64,000 nt of DNA from Fibrobacter succinogenes (GCA_902762305.1 CACWNW010000013.1:36444-100443); one strand, 5' to 3'. Shown: positions 35,653 through 45,470, counted from the stretch's first letter. Translations and numbers: made by a program. The notes: generated from the sequence alone by a model not told the origin.

Positions 35653-36498
35653 ATGGCAACAACTCGTTATATACTGCAAATTCACTGTCCCGACCAGAAA
35701 GGGCTTATCGCCGGCACGACCCAGGTGCTCGCGAAGGCTGGAGCAAACATCGTCGACCTCCAGCAGCATACGGCCAAGGACATCGAGACTTTTTTCCTCC
35801 GTGCTGTTTTTGAACTTGAAGCGAGCGACATCGGCGAAGTCAACAAGCACCTCGAGACGCTCGCGCCGCACCTTCAGTTGAACTGGAAACTTTTTGATAC
35901 CTCCAAGACGGAACGCGTGGCTATTTTCGTATCGAAGACGGACCACTGCCTGTACGACCTCTTGCTCAAGAGGCGCGACGGCGACCTCCCCTGCGAATTC
36001 AGCTGCATCGTCGGCAACCACCCCGACCTGGGCCCCGTGGGCGGCACCTTCGGCGTGCCCTTCTACTACGTCCCCAGCAACCCCGACAAGAGCATTCCCG
36101 AGAACCGTTTCCGCGAAATCATCGCCGAAACCCGCACCGACACGGTCGTCCTCGCCCGCTACATGCAGATCCTGAGTGAAGCCTTCACCGAGGAATTCAA
36201 GTACCGCATCATCAACATCCACCACGGGTTCTTGCCCGCATTCAAGGGTGCGAAGCCCTACCACCAGGCATGGCACAAGGGCGTGAAGATTATCGGCGCC
36301 ACGGCGCATTTCGCCACCGAAGACCTCGACCAGGGGCCCATCATCTGCCAGGATATCCAGCGCGTGCCCGAAACGGCGAGCATCGACGAACTCGTGGAAC
36401 TCGGCAAGGACATCGAGAAGAGGACGCTTTCGCAGGCGCTCAAACTATGGCTTGAACACCGCGTATTCGTTTACGCCGGTAGAACATTTATTTTGTAG
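35653..36498 (+). CDS. purU: Formyltetrahydrofolate deformylase
   Basis: Hydrolyses 10-formyl-THF to THF and formate. The 281-aa protein has an N-terminal ACT domain (residues about 4-85, LQIHCPDQKGLIAGTTQVLA) and a formyltransferase-fold catalytic domain with VGNHPDLG, INIHHGFLPAFKGAKPYHQA and ATAHFATEDLDQGPII. The Asn-His-Asp catalytic set is present. It balances one-carbon pools together with thyA/folA, which is pathway knowledge rather than context. A membrane gene follows after 8 bp. Confidence 0.95.
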   Translation: MATTRYILQIHCPDQKGLIAGTTQVLAKAGANIVDLQQHTAKDIETFFLRAVFELEASDIGEVNKHLETLAPHLQLNWKLFDTSKTERVAIFVSKTDHCLYDLLLKRRDGDLPCEFSCIVGNHPDLGPVGGTFGVPFYYVPSNPDKSIPENRFREIIAETRTDTVVLARYMQILSEAFTEEFKYRIINIHHGFLPAFKGAKPYHQAWHKGVKIIGATAHFATEDLDQGPIICQDIQRVPETASIDELVELGKDIEKRTLSQALKLWLEHRVFVYAGRTFIL

Positions 36499-36506
36499 GA
36501 GTAACC

Positions 36507-37034
36507 ATGAACGACGAATTCCAGAACGGCAACGATTTTACCCCCACTCCGGATAACACACCCATCGAGCAACCCATGACCGCAGCAGATGCCGCAGCCG
36601 AAGAGGCCCAGAACGCCGCAAACGCGGCAGCAGAAGAAGCGGCAAGGGTTCAAATGGATTATACGATGCAGGAAAGTGAGGAGCCGCAAATCATCATCCA
36701 GAAGGAACGCGGGTTTGCCCACTATGTCGGGTTCGCGCTCCTGTGCGTGCTGTGCATCATCTTCTACTTCTTGCCGGGCGTCGCCCTCACGTTCGCCATC
36801 AGCCTGATCCCGGGTATTTCCCTCGGCGCCGTTGCCGCATGGACTTTCAGCGCGCTGCTGAGCGTCATCGCCTGGGTCATCTTCAAAATCAAGATCAAGG
36901 GCTTCAAGAAGTCGTTCTTCTTCTACATCGGACTGTGTGTCGCAGTCTTCGCCATCCTCCTTGCCATCGAAGTGCTGACCGAGAACTACAACCTGTTCGC
37001 GAACATCTTCGCCATGCTGTTCGGTGCATCGTAA
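36507..37034 (+). CDS. Membrane protein with Ala/Glu-rich N-terminus
   Basis: A 175-aa protein: about 65 polar residues rich in Ala, Glu and Asn (AADAAAEEAQNAANAAAEEA), then three hydrophobic helices (GFALLCVLCIIFYFLPGVAL, AAWTFSALLSVIAWVIF, FFFYIGLCVAVFAILLAI). AGGAG precedes the ATG. It lies 8 bp after purU and 53 bp before pyrE. No function can be read off. Confidence 0.75.
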   Translation: MNDEFQNGNDFTPTPDNTPIEQPMTAADAAAEEAQNAANAAAEEAARVQMDYTMQESEEPQIIIQKERGFAHYVGFALLCVLCIIFYFLPGVALTFAISLIPGISLGAVAAWTFSALLSVIAWVIFKIKIKGFKKSFFFYIGLCVAVFAILLAIEVLTENYNLFANIFAMLFGAS

Positions 37035-37087
37035 AGCACCCGGCGGCAGTCTAGGCAATAAACAACAACCTCAAGTTTTTTACCAAT

Positions 37088-37759
37088 ATGAACGCAAAAG
37101 AATCTTTCGTGCATTTTCTCGTCGAGGCAGGCGCCCTCAAGTTCGGCAACTTCGTGACCAAGAGCGGCCGCGAAACTCCGTACTTCATCAACACCGGAGA
37201 GTTCCGCACAGGTGCCACCCTCTCCAAACTCGCCGAATACTACGCGAGTGCATTCATGGAACATTTCAACGGCAAGGCCCAGAACCTCTACGGCCCGGCA
37301 TACAAGGGTATCCCGCTGTGCGCCGCCACCGCAATGAAGCTTTCCGACGTGTACGCCCAGAACCTCACGTTCACCTACAACCGCAAGGAAGTCAAGGACC
37401 ACGGTGAAGGCGGTTCCCTAGTTGGCTACAAGTACACCGAGAAGACGAACGTCGTGATTATCGAAGACGTGATTACAGCAGGCACGAGCGTGAACGAGAC
37501 GATGCAGGCGCTCTCGCAGATCGAGAACGCGAACGTCATCGGACTGCTCATCTCGGTTGACCGCAAGGAGAAACTCGAGAACGGCAAGTCCGCGCTCCAG
37601 ACCGTACAGGACGAGTACGGCATCGAGGCCCATTCCATCGTGAACATCAACGATATCATCGCGTTCCTCGAAAGCGAAGAGAATCGCAAGGCAGTGGGTG
37701 CCCCGGAAGGCATCCTCGAAAAGGTATACGCCTACCGCGAAAAATGGGGCGCCCAGTAG
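37088..37759 (+). CDS. pyrE: Orotate phosphoribosyltransferase
   Basis: Joins orotate to PRPP to form OMP in pyrimidine synthesis. The 223-aa protein has the PRPP loop VVIIEDVITAGTSVNET, KEVKDHGEGGSLVG as the flexible catalytic loop with Lys and His, and GRETPYFINTGEFRTG at the N-terminus. Length is normal. A lipoprotein gene follows after 23 bp. Confidence 0.96.
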   Translation: MNAKESFVHFLVEAGALKFGNFVTKSGRETPYFINTGEFRTGATLSKLAEYYASAFMEHFNGKAQNLYGPAYKGIPLCAATAMKLSDVYAQNLTFTYNRKEVKDHGEGGSLVGYKYTEKTNVVIIEDVITAGTSVNETMQALSQIENANVIGLLISVDRKEKLENGKSALQTVQDEYGIEAHSIVNINDIIAFLESEENRKAVGAPEGILEKVYAYREKWGAQ

Positions 37760-37782
37760 CCTGGACGAAGGAAGGGGGCACC

Positions 37783-38466
37783 TTGTTCAAGAAGATTGCA
37801 ATCGTCCTAGCGATTGCCTGCATCCTTACCGGATGCGGGCCTTCTTACCATTGGAAGAAAAGCCATCCCCTCTACAAGCAGGTCCCCTACAACACGCTTT
37901 CCATCACCGGCACACAGAACGCCTTCGTTCTGACCCGTTCGAAATGGTTCGCGAAGAAGCTCGGCATGGACTCGCTGAACGTGCAGATCGAAGCGACCAA
38001 GTTCTGCGAACAGGTTTTCCTGGACGAGATGAAGCGAGCCTACCCGGGGCTTCAGCAGATTCCCGACTCCGCCATCCAGCGATTCCCGGAAGAAAGCCAG
38101 AAAATCGACGACCGCGTGTTCATCAAGGGGCATTTCCCCGAACAGGGCGTGAGCGTCACCAACGGCGGGAACGTTCCCCCGTACATACTCATCCTGCATG
38201 AGTTCATCATAGGCACCGACATCAACCGCATCATTTTCTACGACTACGAAATCATCCGCCAGGAAAGCTCCGAGAAGAAGACGTCGAATAACCTGAGCAT
38301 CGTGCTTTCGTACACGCTCTGGGACAACGTGAACCAGCGGCCGTTATTCAGCGCCGTAGACGAAATCCAGCACCCGATTACGAAAATCACAATTGACGAC
38401 CTGAAGGCGGCAGTGGCCGCTGCGGCAAAGAAAATCCGAATCAACCTTTATGAGGGGGTCCGCTAA
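37783..38466 (+). CDS. Lipoprotein with TTG start
   Basis: A 227-aa lipoprotein. The likely start is TTG at 37783, preceded by GAAGGAAGGGGG and giving (M)FKKIAIVLAIACILTGCGPS with a clear lipobox (LTGC). The mature part is mixed alpha/beta with no recognised domain. Its stop overlaps the next ATG (TAATG), so it is coupled to the outer-membrane-type protein that follows; the pair may form an envelope complex. Confidence 0.75.
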   Translation: MFKKIAIVLAIACILTGCGPSYHWKKSHPLYKQVPYNTLSITGTQNAFVLTRSKWFAKKLGMDSLNVQIEATKFCEQVFLDEMKRAYPGLQQIPDSAIQRFPEESQKIDDRVFIKGHFPEQGVSVTNGGNVPPYILILHEFIIGTDINRIIFYDYEIIRQESSEKKTSNNLSIVLSYTLWDNVNQRPLFSAVDEIQHPITKITIDDLKAAVAAAAKKIRINLYEGVR

Positions 38467-39731
38467 TGAAACGAGCCTCCTTCGCGATATTCCTGATTAT
38501 TTCGCTTGCAGTGAGCGCCCTTGCCGGCGACATCTACTTCAACAAGCATCCCGTGCTGTGGGAAAACCCCGACATTCTCATTTGGACTCCGGACGGCGAG
38601 AATCCGATCGACCCGAAGGAACTCTGCCTCTCGCTCAAGAGGACGAACTCGGGAATCGGCACCCCCAAGTGCCGCGTTTTCGGTGAATGGGAACGCGATA
38701 CGGCCGCCATGCACTACGCGAAGTGGCTGCAAAAGAATATCGACCCGCAACTGGACGACGAATACCTGCACATCCGCCACCCCGCTCTCATGGCGAAGGT
38801 GCAACAGCTCGAAGACAACATCGTGCTCTACCTCGCCGACAACGGGGAAAAAGTGAGCGTCGCGATATTCGACGAGACATCCACCAACCCGAAGGTTTCG
38901 GGAAGCGTCACCAAGACAAACGACAAGATTGCACTCGGCGACGAAATCGCATCAACATTTTTCTCGGGCAAGACGAAGCGCAGGCTTTCGAAGGAAGAAC
39001 GCACAAAATTGCTTGACGAACCCGACGAATTCTACAAGGAAGTCCCGAATTTCCGCGCCTGGGCTGGAGTCTCACTCGGGTATTCACAGGCACACATTCC
39101 GCTCACTCCCGACGACTGGACCGAAAGCCACACGAAGAGCAAGGTAAGGAACTACAGGATTACGAAGGATTCCGTGAGCCTCTGGAACTTCATCGAAGAC
39201 GACGACCCGCTGCTCTCCGTACACCTGGGCGGAATCTGGTACGGGTTCATCGGTCTCGAACTCATCTACCGTTTCGCCAAGCACCGCGTAAAGACAGACG
39301 AAAACGACTCCGTGTACGAGGAACTCGACCACTGGAACTTCTACCAGCACGAAGTCGGGCTCAACGCCATGTTCGCGAGATCGTACACCATCACGAAATG
39401 GTTCGACATCGACTTGTTCGCCTTCCTCGGGTTCCAATACAGTTTCTTTGTAGAAGACATCGCGCTGAAGGACGAAGTCGAGAAGCCCTCGAAAGCATAC
39501 AATGTGCGCATCCGCTTCGAGAGCGCCTACAAGGGCGGGCTTATCGGCGTCGGCTCGCAGTTCGTATTCTTCAAGCACTATGGTATAGCATTGCGCACGG
39601 GCATATCGAGCCGCGGGCGCGACATGTATGTGGACCCGACCCCCGATGCAGCGGCAGCGCCCTCAATCATAGGCGGTTCCACCATCGACTGGTTCGCAAG
39701 CGTCGGGCTCGAATACCATTGGAGTCTATAA
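38466..39731 (+). CDS. Predicted outer-membrane or periplasmic protein
   Basis: A 421-aa exported protein with signal peptide MKRASFAIFLIISLAVSALAG. Residues about 20-190 are a soluble domain (WTPDGENPIDPKELCLSL), and the C-terminal half alternates polar and hydrophobic residues with aromatic ends (LLSVHLGGIWYGFIGLELIY, DWFASVGLEYHWSL), typical of an outer-membrane beta-barrel. The terminal aromatic-Leu suits a barrel signal. Translationally coupled to the lipoprotein before it. Confidence 0.75.
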   Translation: MKRASFAIFLIISLAVSALAGDIYFNKHPVLWENPDILIWTPDGENPIDPKELCLSLKRTNSGIGTPKCRVFGEWERDTAAMHYAKWLQKNIDPQLDDEYLHIRHPALMAKVQQLEDNIVLYLADNGEKVSVAIFDETSTNPKVSGSVTKTNDKIALGDEIASTFFSGKTKRRLSKEERTKLLDEPDEFYKEVPNFRAWAGVSLGYSQAHIPLTPDDWTESHTKSKVRNYRITKDSVSLWNFIEDDDPLLSVHLGGIWYGFIGLELIYRFAKHRVKTDENDSVYEELDHWNFYQHEVGLNAMFARSYTITKWFDIDLFAFLGFQYSFFVEDIALKDEVEKPSKAYNVRIRFESAYKGGLIGVGSQFVFFKHYGIALRTGISSRGRDMYVDPTPDAAAAPSIIGGSTIDWFASVGLEYHWSL

Positions 39732-39752
39732 TTTTCTAAATTAACGGCCACT

Positions 39753-41147
39753 ATGAGCGATAATCAAACAGAAGAAAAGAAAGAAGAAGTAAATCCGTTC
39801 CTCACACCGGTCCACATCATCGAACCGGAACACAAGCTCCCCGACTACACATTCGACATGCTCCCCGAAGAACAGAAGATGGTTCTCGCGGAACACGGCT
39901 GGACGCAGCTCATGCCCGTCCAGAGAAAGACTATCCCGTACATGCTCGCAGCCCGCGATATGCTGGTGCAGTCCAAGACCGGCTCGGGCAAGACCGGCGC
40001 CTACGTCCTCCCGCTTTTGCAGGTAATCGTTCGCGACCACATATTCCCGCAGGCACTGATTCTCGTGCCGACGCGCGAGCTCTGCATCCAGGTGCAGGAT
40101 GAAATCGAAAAGCTATCGAAGGGCACGGGCATCCGCTCAGTCGCCATCTTCGGCGGCGTGAGTTACGAACCGCAGCTCAGGGCCCTCAAGAACGGTGTGC
40201 ATATCATCGTCGCCACCCCAGGCCGCCTCATGGACCACGTGCAGCGCGGGAACGTCGATTTTCTCGACATCCGCGACCTCGTGCTCGACGAAGCCGACGA
40301 AATGCTCTCGATGGGCTTCTATCCCGACATGCAGAAAATCCGCAAGTACCTGCCCAAGATGATTTCGTGCACGATGTTCAGCGCGACCATCCCGCAGACG
40401 GTGAAAAGCCTCGCCCGCGAATTCCAGCGCCCGAGCGCCGAATTCCTCTCGCTCAGCTACGACAAGGTCATCGCGAACAACCTGGAACACCGCTGGTACC
40501 CCTGCGACGTGATGGACAAGGATTCCATGACCATCAAGGTGCTGGAATACTACAATCCCGACAGCTGCATGATTTTCTGCAACAAGAAGAGCGACGTGAG
40601 CTACCTGGAACAGGTGCTTTCGGGCTACGGCTTCAAGGTCGGTGCCCTCAGTGGCGACGTGGCGCAGTCCATGCGCGAAAAGACGCTGAACGCCTTCCGC
40701 GAAAAGAAGCTCCGCATCCTCATCTGCACCGACGTCGCTGCCCGCGGCATTGACGTGGACCACGTGACGCACGTGATTGTGTACGACCACCCGGCCGACC
40801 ACGAAGTCTACGTGCACCGTAGCGGGCGTACTGCCCGTGCCGGCCGCAGCGGGCTCTGCATCTCGCTCATCACTCCGGTCGAAGAAATCGAAATTCGCCA
40901 GACCGCGGCAGACTTCGGCATCAATTTCATCAAGATGGAACCGCTCACAGGCGAGGAAATCGCGAAGAAGGTTAGCACCCGCACCCGCGTAAGCCTCGAA
41001 CAGGAACGGAACCATTTTGGCGGACAGAAGGCAACCGAACGCATCAGCCGCATGCTCCCGCTCGTGAAAGAACTCGCGAACGGCCCTGTCGAAGACCAGA
41101 TGCTCCTGGCCTACCTGCTGGACCGTTACGCTTGGAAGAAGGCATAA
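39753..41147 (+). CDS. DEAD-box ATP-dependent RNA helicase
   Basis: A 464-aa helicase with all family motifs: Q-motif (LMPVQRKTIPYML), GSGKT (about 77), PTRELCIQV, TPGRL, VLDEADEML (about 179), FSATIP, and HRSGRTARAGRSG. It is likely to unwind structured RNA during ribosome assembly or mRNA decay; which bacterial DEAD subtype (RhlE, CsdA, DbpA) cannot be told. The C-terminal tail is short. It overlaps nothing and is followed after 2 bp by map. Confidence 0.92.
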   Translation: MSDNQTEEKKEEVNPFLTPVHIIEPEHKLPDYTFDMLPEEQKMVLAEHGWTQLMPVQRKTIPYMLAARDMLVQSKTGSGKTGAYVLPLLQVIVRDHIFPQALILVPTRELCIQVQDEIEKLSKGTGIRSVAIFGGVSYEPQLRALKNGVHIIVATPGRLMDHVQRGNVDFLDIRDLVLDEADEMLSMGFYPDMQKIRKYLPKMISCTMFSATIPQTVKSLAREFQRPSAEFLSLSYDKVIANNLEHRWYPCDVMDKDSMTIKVLEYYNPDSCMIFCNKKSDVSYLEQVLSGYGFKVGALSGDVAQSMREKTLNAFREKKLRILICTDVAARGIDVDHVTHVIVYDHPADHEVYVHRSGRTARAGRSGLCISLITPVEEIEIRQTAADFGINFIKMEPLTGEEIAKKVSTRTRVSLEQERNHFGGQKATERISRMLPLVKELANGPVEDQMLLAYLLDRYAWKKA

Positions 41148-41149
41148 TC

Positions 41150-41911
41150 ATGGCCAAGATCAAAGTCAAATCAGCAAAAGAAATCGAACTCATCCGTGAC
41201 GCCGGCGCACTTGCAGCCGAAACGCTCATCCGCGCCGGAGAAATGTGCAAGCCCGGCGTCTCGACACTCGAAATCGACGAATTCATCGGCGACTACACCC
41301 GCAATCACAAGGGTATTTCCGCCTGCATGGGCTACCACGGCTACCCGCGATACGCCTGCATCAGCATCAACGAAGTCGTATGCCACGGCATCCCCAACGC
41401 AAAGACTGTCCTCAAAGACGGCGACATCGTGAACATCGACATCACGACCATCCTTTCGGGCTACCACGGCGATACGTCCGCCATGTTCTGCGTGGGCAAG
41501 GTTTCGGACATCGCGCGTGAACTCGTCGATACGGCCAAGTTCTGCATGGAAGAAGGCATCCGCGCCGCCGGCGAACACGGAGCTCGCTGGAGCGACATCG
41601 GCTGCGCCATCCAGGATATCGCCGACGAGCACGGCTTCAGCGTCGTAGAAGACTACTGCGGTCACGGCATCGGACGCGGGTTCCACGAAGAGCCGACGGT
41701 GCTCCACTTCCGCAACAGCGAGCGATGCCCGTTCATCGAGGTCGGCAACGTCTTTACCGTCGAACCCATGATCAATGTGGGTCGCCCCGGCACCAAGACG
41801 CTCAGCGACGGATGGACGGCCGTGACCCGCGACGGGAGCCTCAGCGCCCAGTGGGAACATACCGTAGTGAAGACAAAGGAAGGAATCGAGATTCTTACTT
41901 TGCCCAGGTAA
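41150..41911 (+). CDS. map: Type I methionine aminopeptidase
   Basis: Removes the initiator methionine from new proteins. The 253-aa protein has the five dimetal ligands in order: DIVNIDITT (first Asp), GYHGDTSAMF (second Asp), GHGIGRGFHEEP (His), FTVEPMI (Glu) and SAQWEHTVVV-type (Glu). The start at 41150 is 2 bp after the helicase stop, with GAAGAAGG as ribosome site. The upstream ATG at 41132 would overlap the helicase and is not used. Confidence 0.95.
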   Translation: MAKIKVKSAKEIELIRDAGALAAETLIRAGEMCKPGVSTLEIDEFIGDYTRNHKGISACMGYHGYPRYACISINEVVCHGIPNAKTVLKDGDIVNIDITTILSGYHGDTSAMFCVGKVSDIARELVDTAKFCMEEGIRAAGEHGARWSDIGCAIQDIADEHGFSVVEDYCGHGIGRGFHEEPTVLHFRNSERCPFIEVGNVFTVEPMINVGRPGTKTLSDGWTAVTRDGSLSAQWEHTVVKTKEGIEILTLPR

Positions 41912-41919
41912 TACATTCC

Positions 41920-41986
41920 GGTCATTAGTTGAATAATCGCGGCGTAGCCGCCTTTCAAAAAACTAATGACCAATAACCAGTCATAA
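41920..41986. repeat. Nested hairpin with heptamer tail
   Basis: GGTCATTAGTT (41920-41930) and AACTAATGACC (41961-41971) are perfect 11-bp complements, enclosing a second hairpin GCGGC-gta-GCCGC (41939-41951). The right arm continues as heptamers (AACTAAT, GACCAAT, AACCAGT, CATAAGC) up to the next ATG. It fills the gap between map and the next gene. Confidence 0.75.
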
Positions 41987-41988
41987 GC

Positions 41989-42348
41989 ATGTCCATACTC
42001 AGCAATATCAGGGACAAGGCCGTAGAGTCCTTTATCCGCAAGAACGAGACCGTCCAGCGCTTCGGTGCCATCCAGGACGTGTACATCGATTCCGAATCCC
42101 GGATTGCGAACGTAAAGATTCTCCTCCGTGGGGAATCGCAGGACACCCTGTTCAGGGCCTACTACAGCTTCGAGGACGGCGACAAGGGCACGGAGCTCGT
42201 CTTCGACAAGCTTACCTGCGACAGGACCTGGATCAACGAAGCGCTCAAGATGTTCATGGACGGGCGCCGATTGAGCTTCCCCATCGCCGATTACAGCGGC
42301 GAAACGTTCTCGGGAATAGCCGGCGGGCTTGCAAAATTTTTCTTCTAG
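41989..42348 (+). CDS. Hypothetical protein, 119 aa
   Basis: A compact soluble protein (MSILSNIRDKAVESFIRKNE..., ends GGLAKFFF) with mixed alpha/beta pattern and no signal peptide. A helical start, a beta-rich middle (IANVKILLRGESQDTLFRAY) and a C-terminal helix are the only features. No family recognised. It is followed directly by a terminator and likely ends its own transcript; no ribosome site is obvious inside the repeat before it. Confidence 0.65.
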   Translation: MSILSNIRDKAVESFIRKNETVQRFGAIQDVYIDSESRIANVKILLRGESQDTLFRAYYSFEDGDKGTELVFDKLTCDRTWINEALKMFMDGRRLSFPIADYSGETFSGIAGGLAKFFF

Positions 42349-42382
42349 GGCATGTGTTTGAGGCACAGGCCCCTTTTTTTTG
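42348..42382 (+). terminator. Terminator after the 119-aa gene
   Basis: GGGC-a-TGTG and CACA-g-GCCC pair around a 7-nt loop, followed by T8 (42373-42381). Confidence 0.8.
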
Positions 42383-42408
42383 TATATTCAAAGAAAAAGG
42401 AGCAGCAT

Positions 42409-43050
42409 ATGTCCGAATGCATGAACGATACCAAAGAAAAACTGAAAGATAAGGCCGTAAGCATCATCTTCGACCTCATCACGGATATTCCGGACTCGCT
42501 CCACAACCCGTCGAACACCCCCGAAGACCGCGTGAAGTTGCTTGTCCAGCAGGCGTCGATAAAGTCGGCCGCAATAAGCGCCACGCTCTCCATCCCGGCG
42601 GGCTTCACGGGTATCCTTACCGCCATTCCCGACATCGCTGCCATCTGGCGCATCCAGGCGCAGCTCGTCGCCGACATCGCCGCCACATACGGCAAACTGG
42701 CCCTGCTCAGCCGCGAGGCCATGGTCTGGTGCCTGTTCAGGCACAGCGCCGCATCGCTCCTGAGGGACCTGGCCGTCCGTACAGGAAGCAGAATCGTGGT
42801 CCAGAAGCTCTCGGCGACCGCCCTCCGGAAGATTGTAGAGAAGATTGGCATCAAGATTTCGTCGACCTTCGTGAGCAAGTCGCTCCTGCGGGCCATACCC
42901 GCCATCGGGGCCATCGGGAACGGCGCCTACGCCTACTACGACACGACCGAAGTCGGCAAGACCGCGATTACCTACTTCAAGGCGCTTGTTGACCAAGAAG
43001 CGCAAGAAGAAAGCGAATCCAAAGAAGAATCTCCAGAAAACCACGAATAA
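42409..43050 (+). CDS. EcsC family protein
   Basis: A 213-aa protein with AAAAAGGAG before the ATG. SIPAGFTGILTAIPDIAAIW and RIQAQLVADIAATYGK match the EcsC family, membrane-associated helical proteins of unknown biochemical role, named after the gene next to the Bacillus ecsAB transporter. Its helices are amphipathic or glycine-rich (AIPAIGAIGNGAYAYYDT) rather than classic membrane spans. The C-terminus is acidic (EEESK, ESPENHE). It has its own promoter region after a terminator. Confidence 0.8.
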   Translation: MSECMNDTKEKLKDKAVSIIFDLITDIPDSLHNPSNTPEDRVKLLVQQASIKSAAISATLSIPAGFTGILTAIPDIAAIWRIQAQLVADIAATYGKLALLSREAMVWCLFRHSAASLLRDLAVRTGSRIVVQKLSATALRKIVEKIGIKISSTFVSKSLLRAIPAIGAIGNGAYAYYDTTEVGKTAITYFKALVDQEAQEESESKEESPENHE

Positions 43051-43096
43051 GCGTCCCAGTTCGGCCCAGAAGTTCTTCTAGAGTTTCGCCCCCTAG

Positions 43097-43207
43097 ATGA
43101 CCATCCAGAGCTACATTCTCTGGATGGCGGTCTCATTTGTCGTTTTTATCACGCTTTGGGCCGTTTTCAGGACCCAGGAACGCCCCATTCCGGGAAATCG
43201 CCCTTGA
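43097..43207 (+). CDS. Possible 36-aa membrane mini-protein
   Basis: A short frame in the gap before fusA encodes [21 protein letters not shown], then [15 protein letters not shown], which would be one membrane helix with a positively charged C-terminal side. No good ribosome site is visible, so the call is weak. The rest of the 227-bp gap shows no other gene. Confidence 0.3.
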   Translation: MTIQSYILWMAVSFVVFITLWAVFRTQERPIPGNRP

Positions 43208-43277
43208 GAACAGGGGCAAATTTTTCTACATTTGGGCGCAAACTTCAAAAACATCAACTCCATTAGTGGAACAAAAT

Positions 43278-45416
43278 ATGAAAAACATTGAAAAGCACAG
43301 AAATATTGGTATTTCTGCCCACATCGACTCCGGTAAGACTACCCTTACCGAACGTATCCTCTACTTCACAAAGCGTATCCACGCTATCCACGAAGTTCGT
43401 GGTAAAGACGGCGTCGGTGCCACGATGGACTCCATGGAACTTGAACGCGAACGCGGCGAACGCGGTATCACGATTCAGTCTGCCGCTACGTTCGCAAACT
43501 GGACCCACACCAAGAGCGGTGAACAGGACTCCATCAACATCATCGATACCCCGGGGCACGTGGACTTCACTATCGAAGTGGAACGTTCTCTCCGCGTGCT
43601 CGACGGTGCTATCCTCGTTCTTACCGGCGTGGAAGGCGTTCAGTCCCAGTCTATTACCGTTGACCGCCAGATGAAGCGCTACCATGTGCCGCGCGTCGTG
43701 TTCGTCAACAAGTGCGACCGCTCCGGTGCAAACCCGCTCCGCGTGGCCGTGATGCTCAAGGAAAAGCTCAACCACAAGCCCTGCGTGATGCAGATTCCTA
43801 TCGGTCTCGAAGACCAACTGAAGGGCGTGGTCGACCTCGTCGAAATGAAGGCCTACTACTTCGAAGGCGCCAACGGCGACGACATGATCGAAAAGGAAAT
43901 CCCGGCCGAACTCGTCGACCAGGCTAACGAATACCGCACCCAGCTCATCGACTGCTGCGCCGACTACAGCGACGAAATCATGGAAAAGGCCATGGAAGGC
44001 CAGTACGGTGTGGATGATATCGATAAGGCCCTCATCAAGAAGACCATCCGCGAAGCCACCATCCGCCTCGAAATCACCCCGGTGTTCATGGGTTCCGCCC
44101 ACAAGAACATTGGCGTGCAGAAGCTCCTCGACGGTGTTATCGACTACCTCCCCTGCCCGACCGACGTTGAAAACAAGGCCCTCGACCTCGACAACAACGA
44201 AGCCGAAGTCGTGCTCAAGAGCGATGACAACGAACCGCTCGTCTGCTACGCGTTCAAGCTCGTGAACGACCGCTACGGCCAGCTCACCTACGTCCGCGTG
44301 TACCAGGGCACCCTCAAGAAGGGCGACATGATCACCAACATGGCCACCGGCAAGAAGGTGTCCGTGGGCCGTCTCGTGCGTATGCACGCTGACGAAATGG
44401 TGGACATCACCGAAGCCGGCGCTGGCGACATCGTTGCACTGTTCGGTATCGACTGTGCTTCCGGTACGACCTTCACCGACGGCAAGAACCACTACAACAT
44501 GACTTCCATGCACGTTCCTAACCCGGTTATCGAACTTGTTATCGAAGCCAAGAACCGCGACGACCTGGACAACATGTCCAAGGCCCTCAACCGCTTCACC
44601 AAGGAAGACCCGACGTTCCAGGTGGAAGTCAACAAGGAATCCGGCGAAACCATCATCAAGGGTATGGGCGAACTTCACCTCGACGTGTACATCGAACGTA
44701 TGCGCCGCGAATACAAGGTCGACGTCCAGACTGGTGCTCCGCAGGTTGCTTACCGCGAAACCATCACTCGCGAAGCCAAGTTCGAATACACCCACAAGAA
44801 GCAGACCGGTGGTTCGGGTCAGTTCGCTAAGATGTCCGGTGTGATGCGCCCGATGCCTGTCGAAGGCGACTCCGAAAAGGTCTACAACTTCGTCAACTCC
44901 GTCGTCGGCGGCCGCATTCCTAAGGAATACATCCCGTCTTGCGACAAGGGCTTCCAGAGCTGCATGCAGGCCGGTTCCCTCATCGGCTTCCCGGTCGTGG
45001 GTATCGAAATGGAAGTTCAGGACGGTGCGTTCCACCCGGTGGACTCCTCTGACATGGCGTTCCAGATTTGTGCCCGTATGGCCTTCCGCGAAGCATTCGC
45101 CAAGGCTGGCGCCCAGATTCTCGAACCGATCATGAAGGTCGAAATCGCCACCCCGACCGAATTCCAGGGCAACGTTGTGGGTAACGTCTCCCAGCGTCGC
45201 GGTACCATCACCGGTACGAGCGAAGAACTCGGCACGACGACCATCACCGCCGAAGTTCCGCTTTCCGAAATGTTCGGTTACGCTACCGACCTCCGCTCTA
45301 TGACTCAGGGCAAGGCCGAGTTCACCATGGAATTCTGCAAGTACTCTCCGGTGCCGCGCAACATCCAGGAAGAACTCATCAAGAAGTACGGCGACAAGGT
45401 CAACCAGCGTGGGTAA
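43278..45416 (+). CDS. fusA: Elongation factor G, EFG1/mitochondrial type
   Basis: GTPase that drives ribosomal translocation. The 712-aa protein has the P-loop AHIDSGKTT (14-22), the switch II region [24 protein letters not shown] and all five EF-G domains to the C-terminal end. [18 protein letters not shown] and [18 protein letters not shown] are features of mitochondrial EFG1 and spirochaete/planctomycete spdEFG1, not of the common AHIDAGKTTTTERILFYT form. The segment [12 protein letters not shown] carries a three-residue insertion. The start at 43278 (ATGAAAAACATT) is preferred over a long upstream extension. Confidence 0.95.
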   Translation: MKNIEKHRNIGISAHIDSGKTTLTERILYFTKRIHAIHEVRGKDGVGATMDSMELERERGERGITIQSAATFANWTHTKSGEQDSINIIDTPGHVDFTIEVERSLRVLDGAILVLTGVEGVQSQSITVDRQMKRYHVPRVVFVNKCDRSGANPLRVAVMLKEKLNHKPCVMQIPIGLEDQLKGVVDLVEMKAYYFEGANGDDMIEKEIPAELVDQANEYRTQLIDCCADYSDEIMEKAMEGQYGVDDIDKALIKKTIREATIRLEITPVFMGSAHKNIGVQKLLDGVIDYLPCPTDVENKALDLDNNEAEVVLKSDDNEPLVCYAFKLVNDRYGQLTYVRVYQGTLKKGDMITNMATGKKVSVGRLVRMHADEMVDITEAGAGDIVALFGIDCASGTTFTDGKNHYNMTSMHVPNPVIELVIEAKNRDDLDNMSKALNRFTKEDPTFQVEVNKESGETIIKGMGELHLDVYIERMRREYKVDVQTGAPQVAYRETITREAKFEYTHKKQTGGSGQFAKMSGVMRPMPVEGDSEKVYNFVNSVVGGRIPKEYIPSCDKGFQSCMQAGSLIGFPVVGIEMEVQDGAFHPVDSSDMAFQICARMAFREAFAKAGAQILEPIMKVEIATPTEFQGNVVGNVSQRRGTITGTSEELGTTTITAEVPLSEMFGYATDLRSMTQGKAEFTMEFCKYSPVPRNIQEELIKKYGDKVNQRG

Positions 45417-45440
45417 TCCCACCTAGGTTTACAAACCTTG

Positions 45441-45470
45441 AAAAGGCTCCGGCATTGCCGGGGCCTTTTC
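45441..45470 (+). terminator. Terminator of fusA
   Basis: GGCtCCGGC and GCCGGgGCC pair around a 3-nt loop, flanked by AAAA and TTTTC. Confidence 0.85.

Noticed and set aside
37744..37782. ATG start of the lipoprotein gene overlapping pyrE
   Set aside because: It would add 13 residues before the signal peptide; the TTG at 37783 has a strong ribosome site and gives a standard lipoprotein leader.
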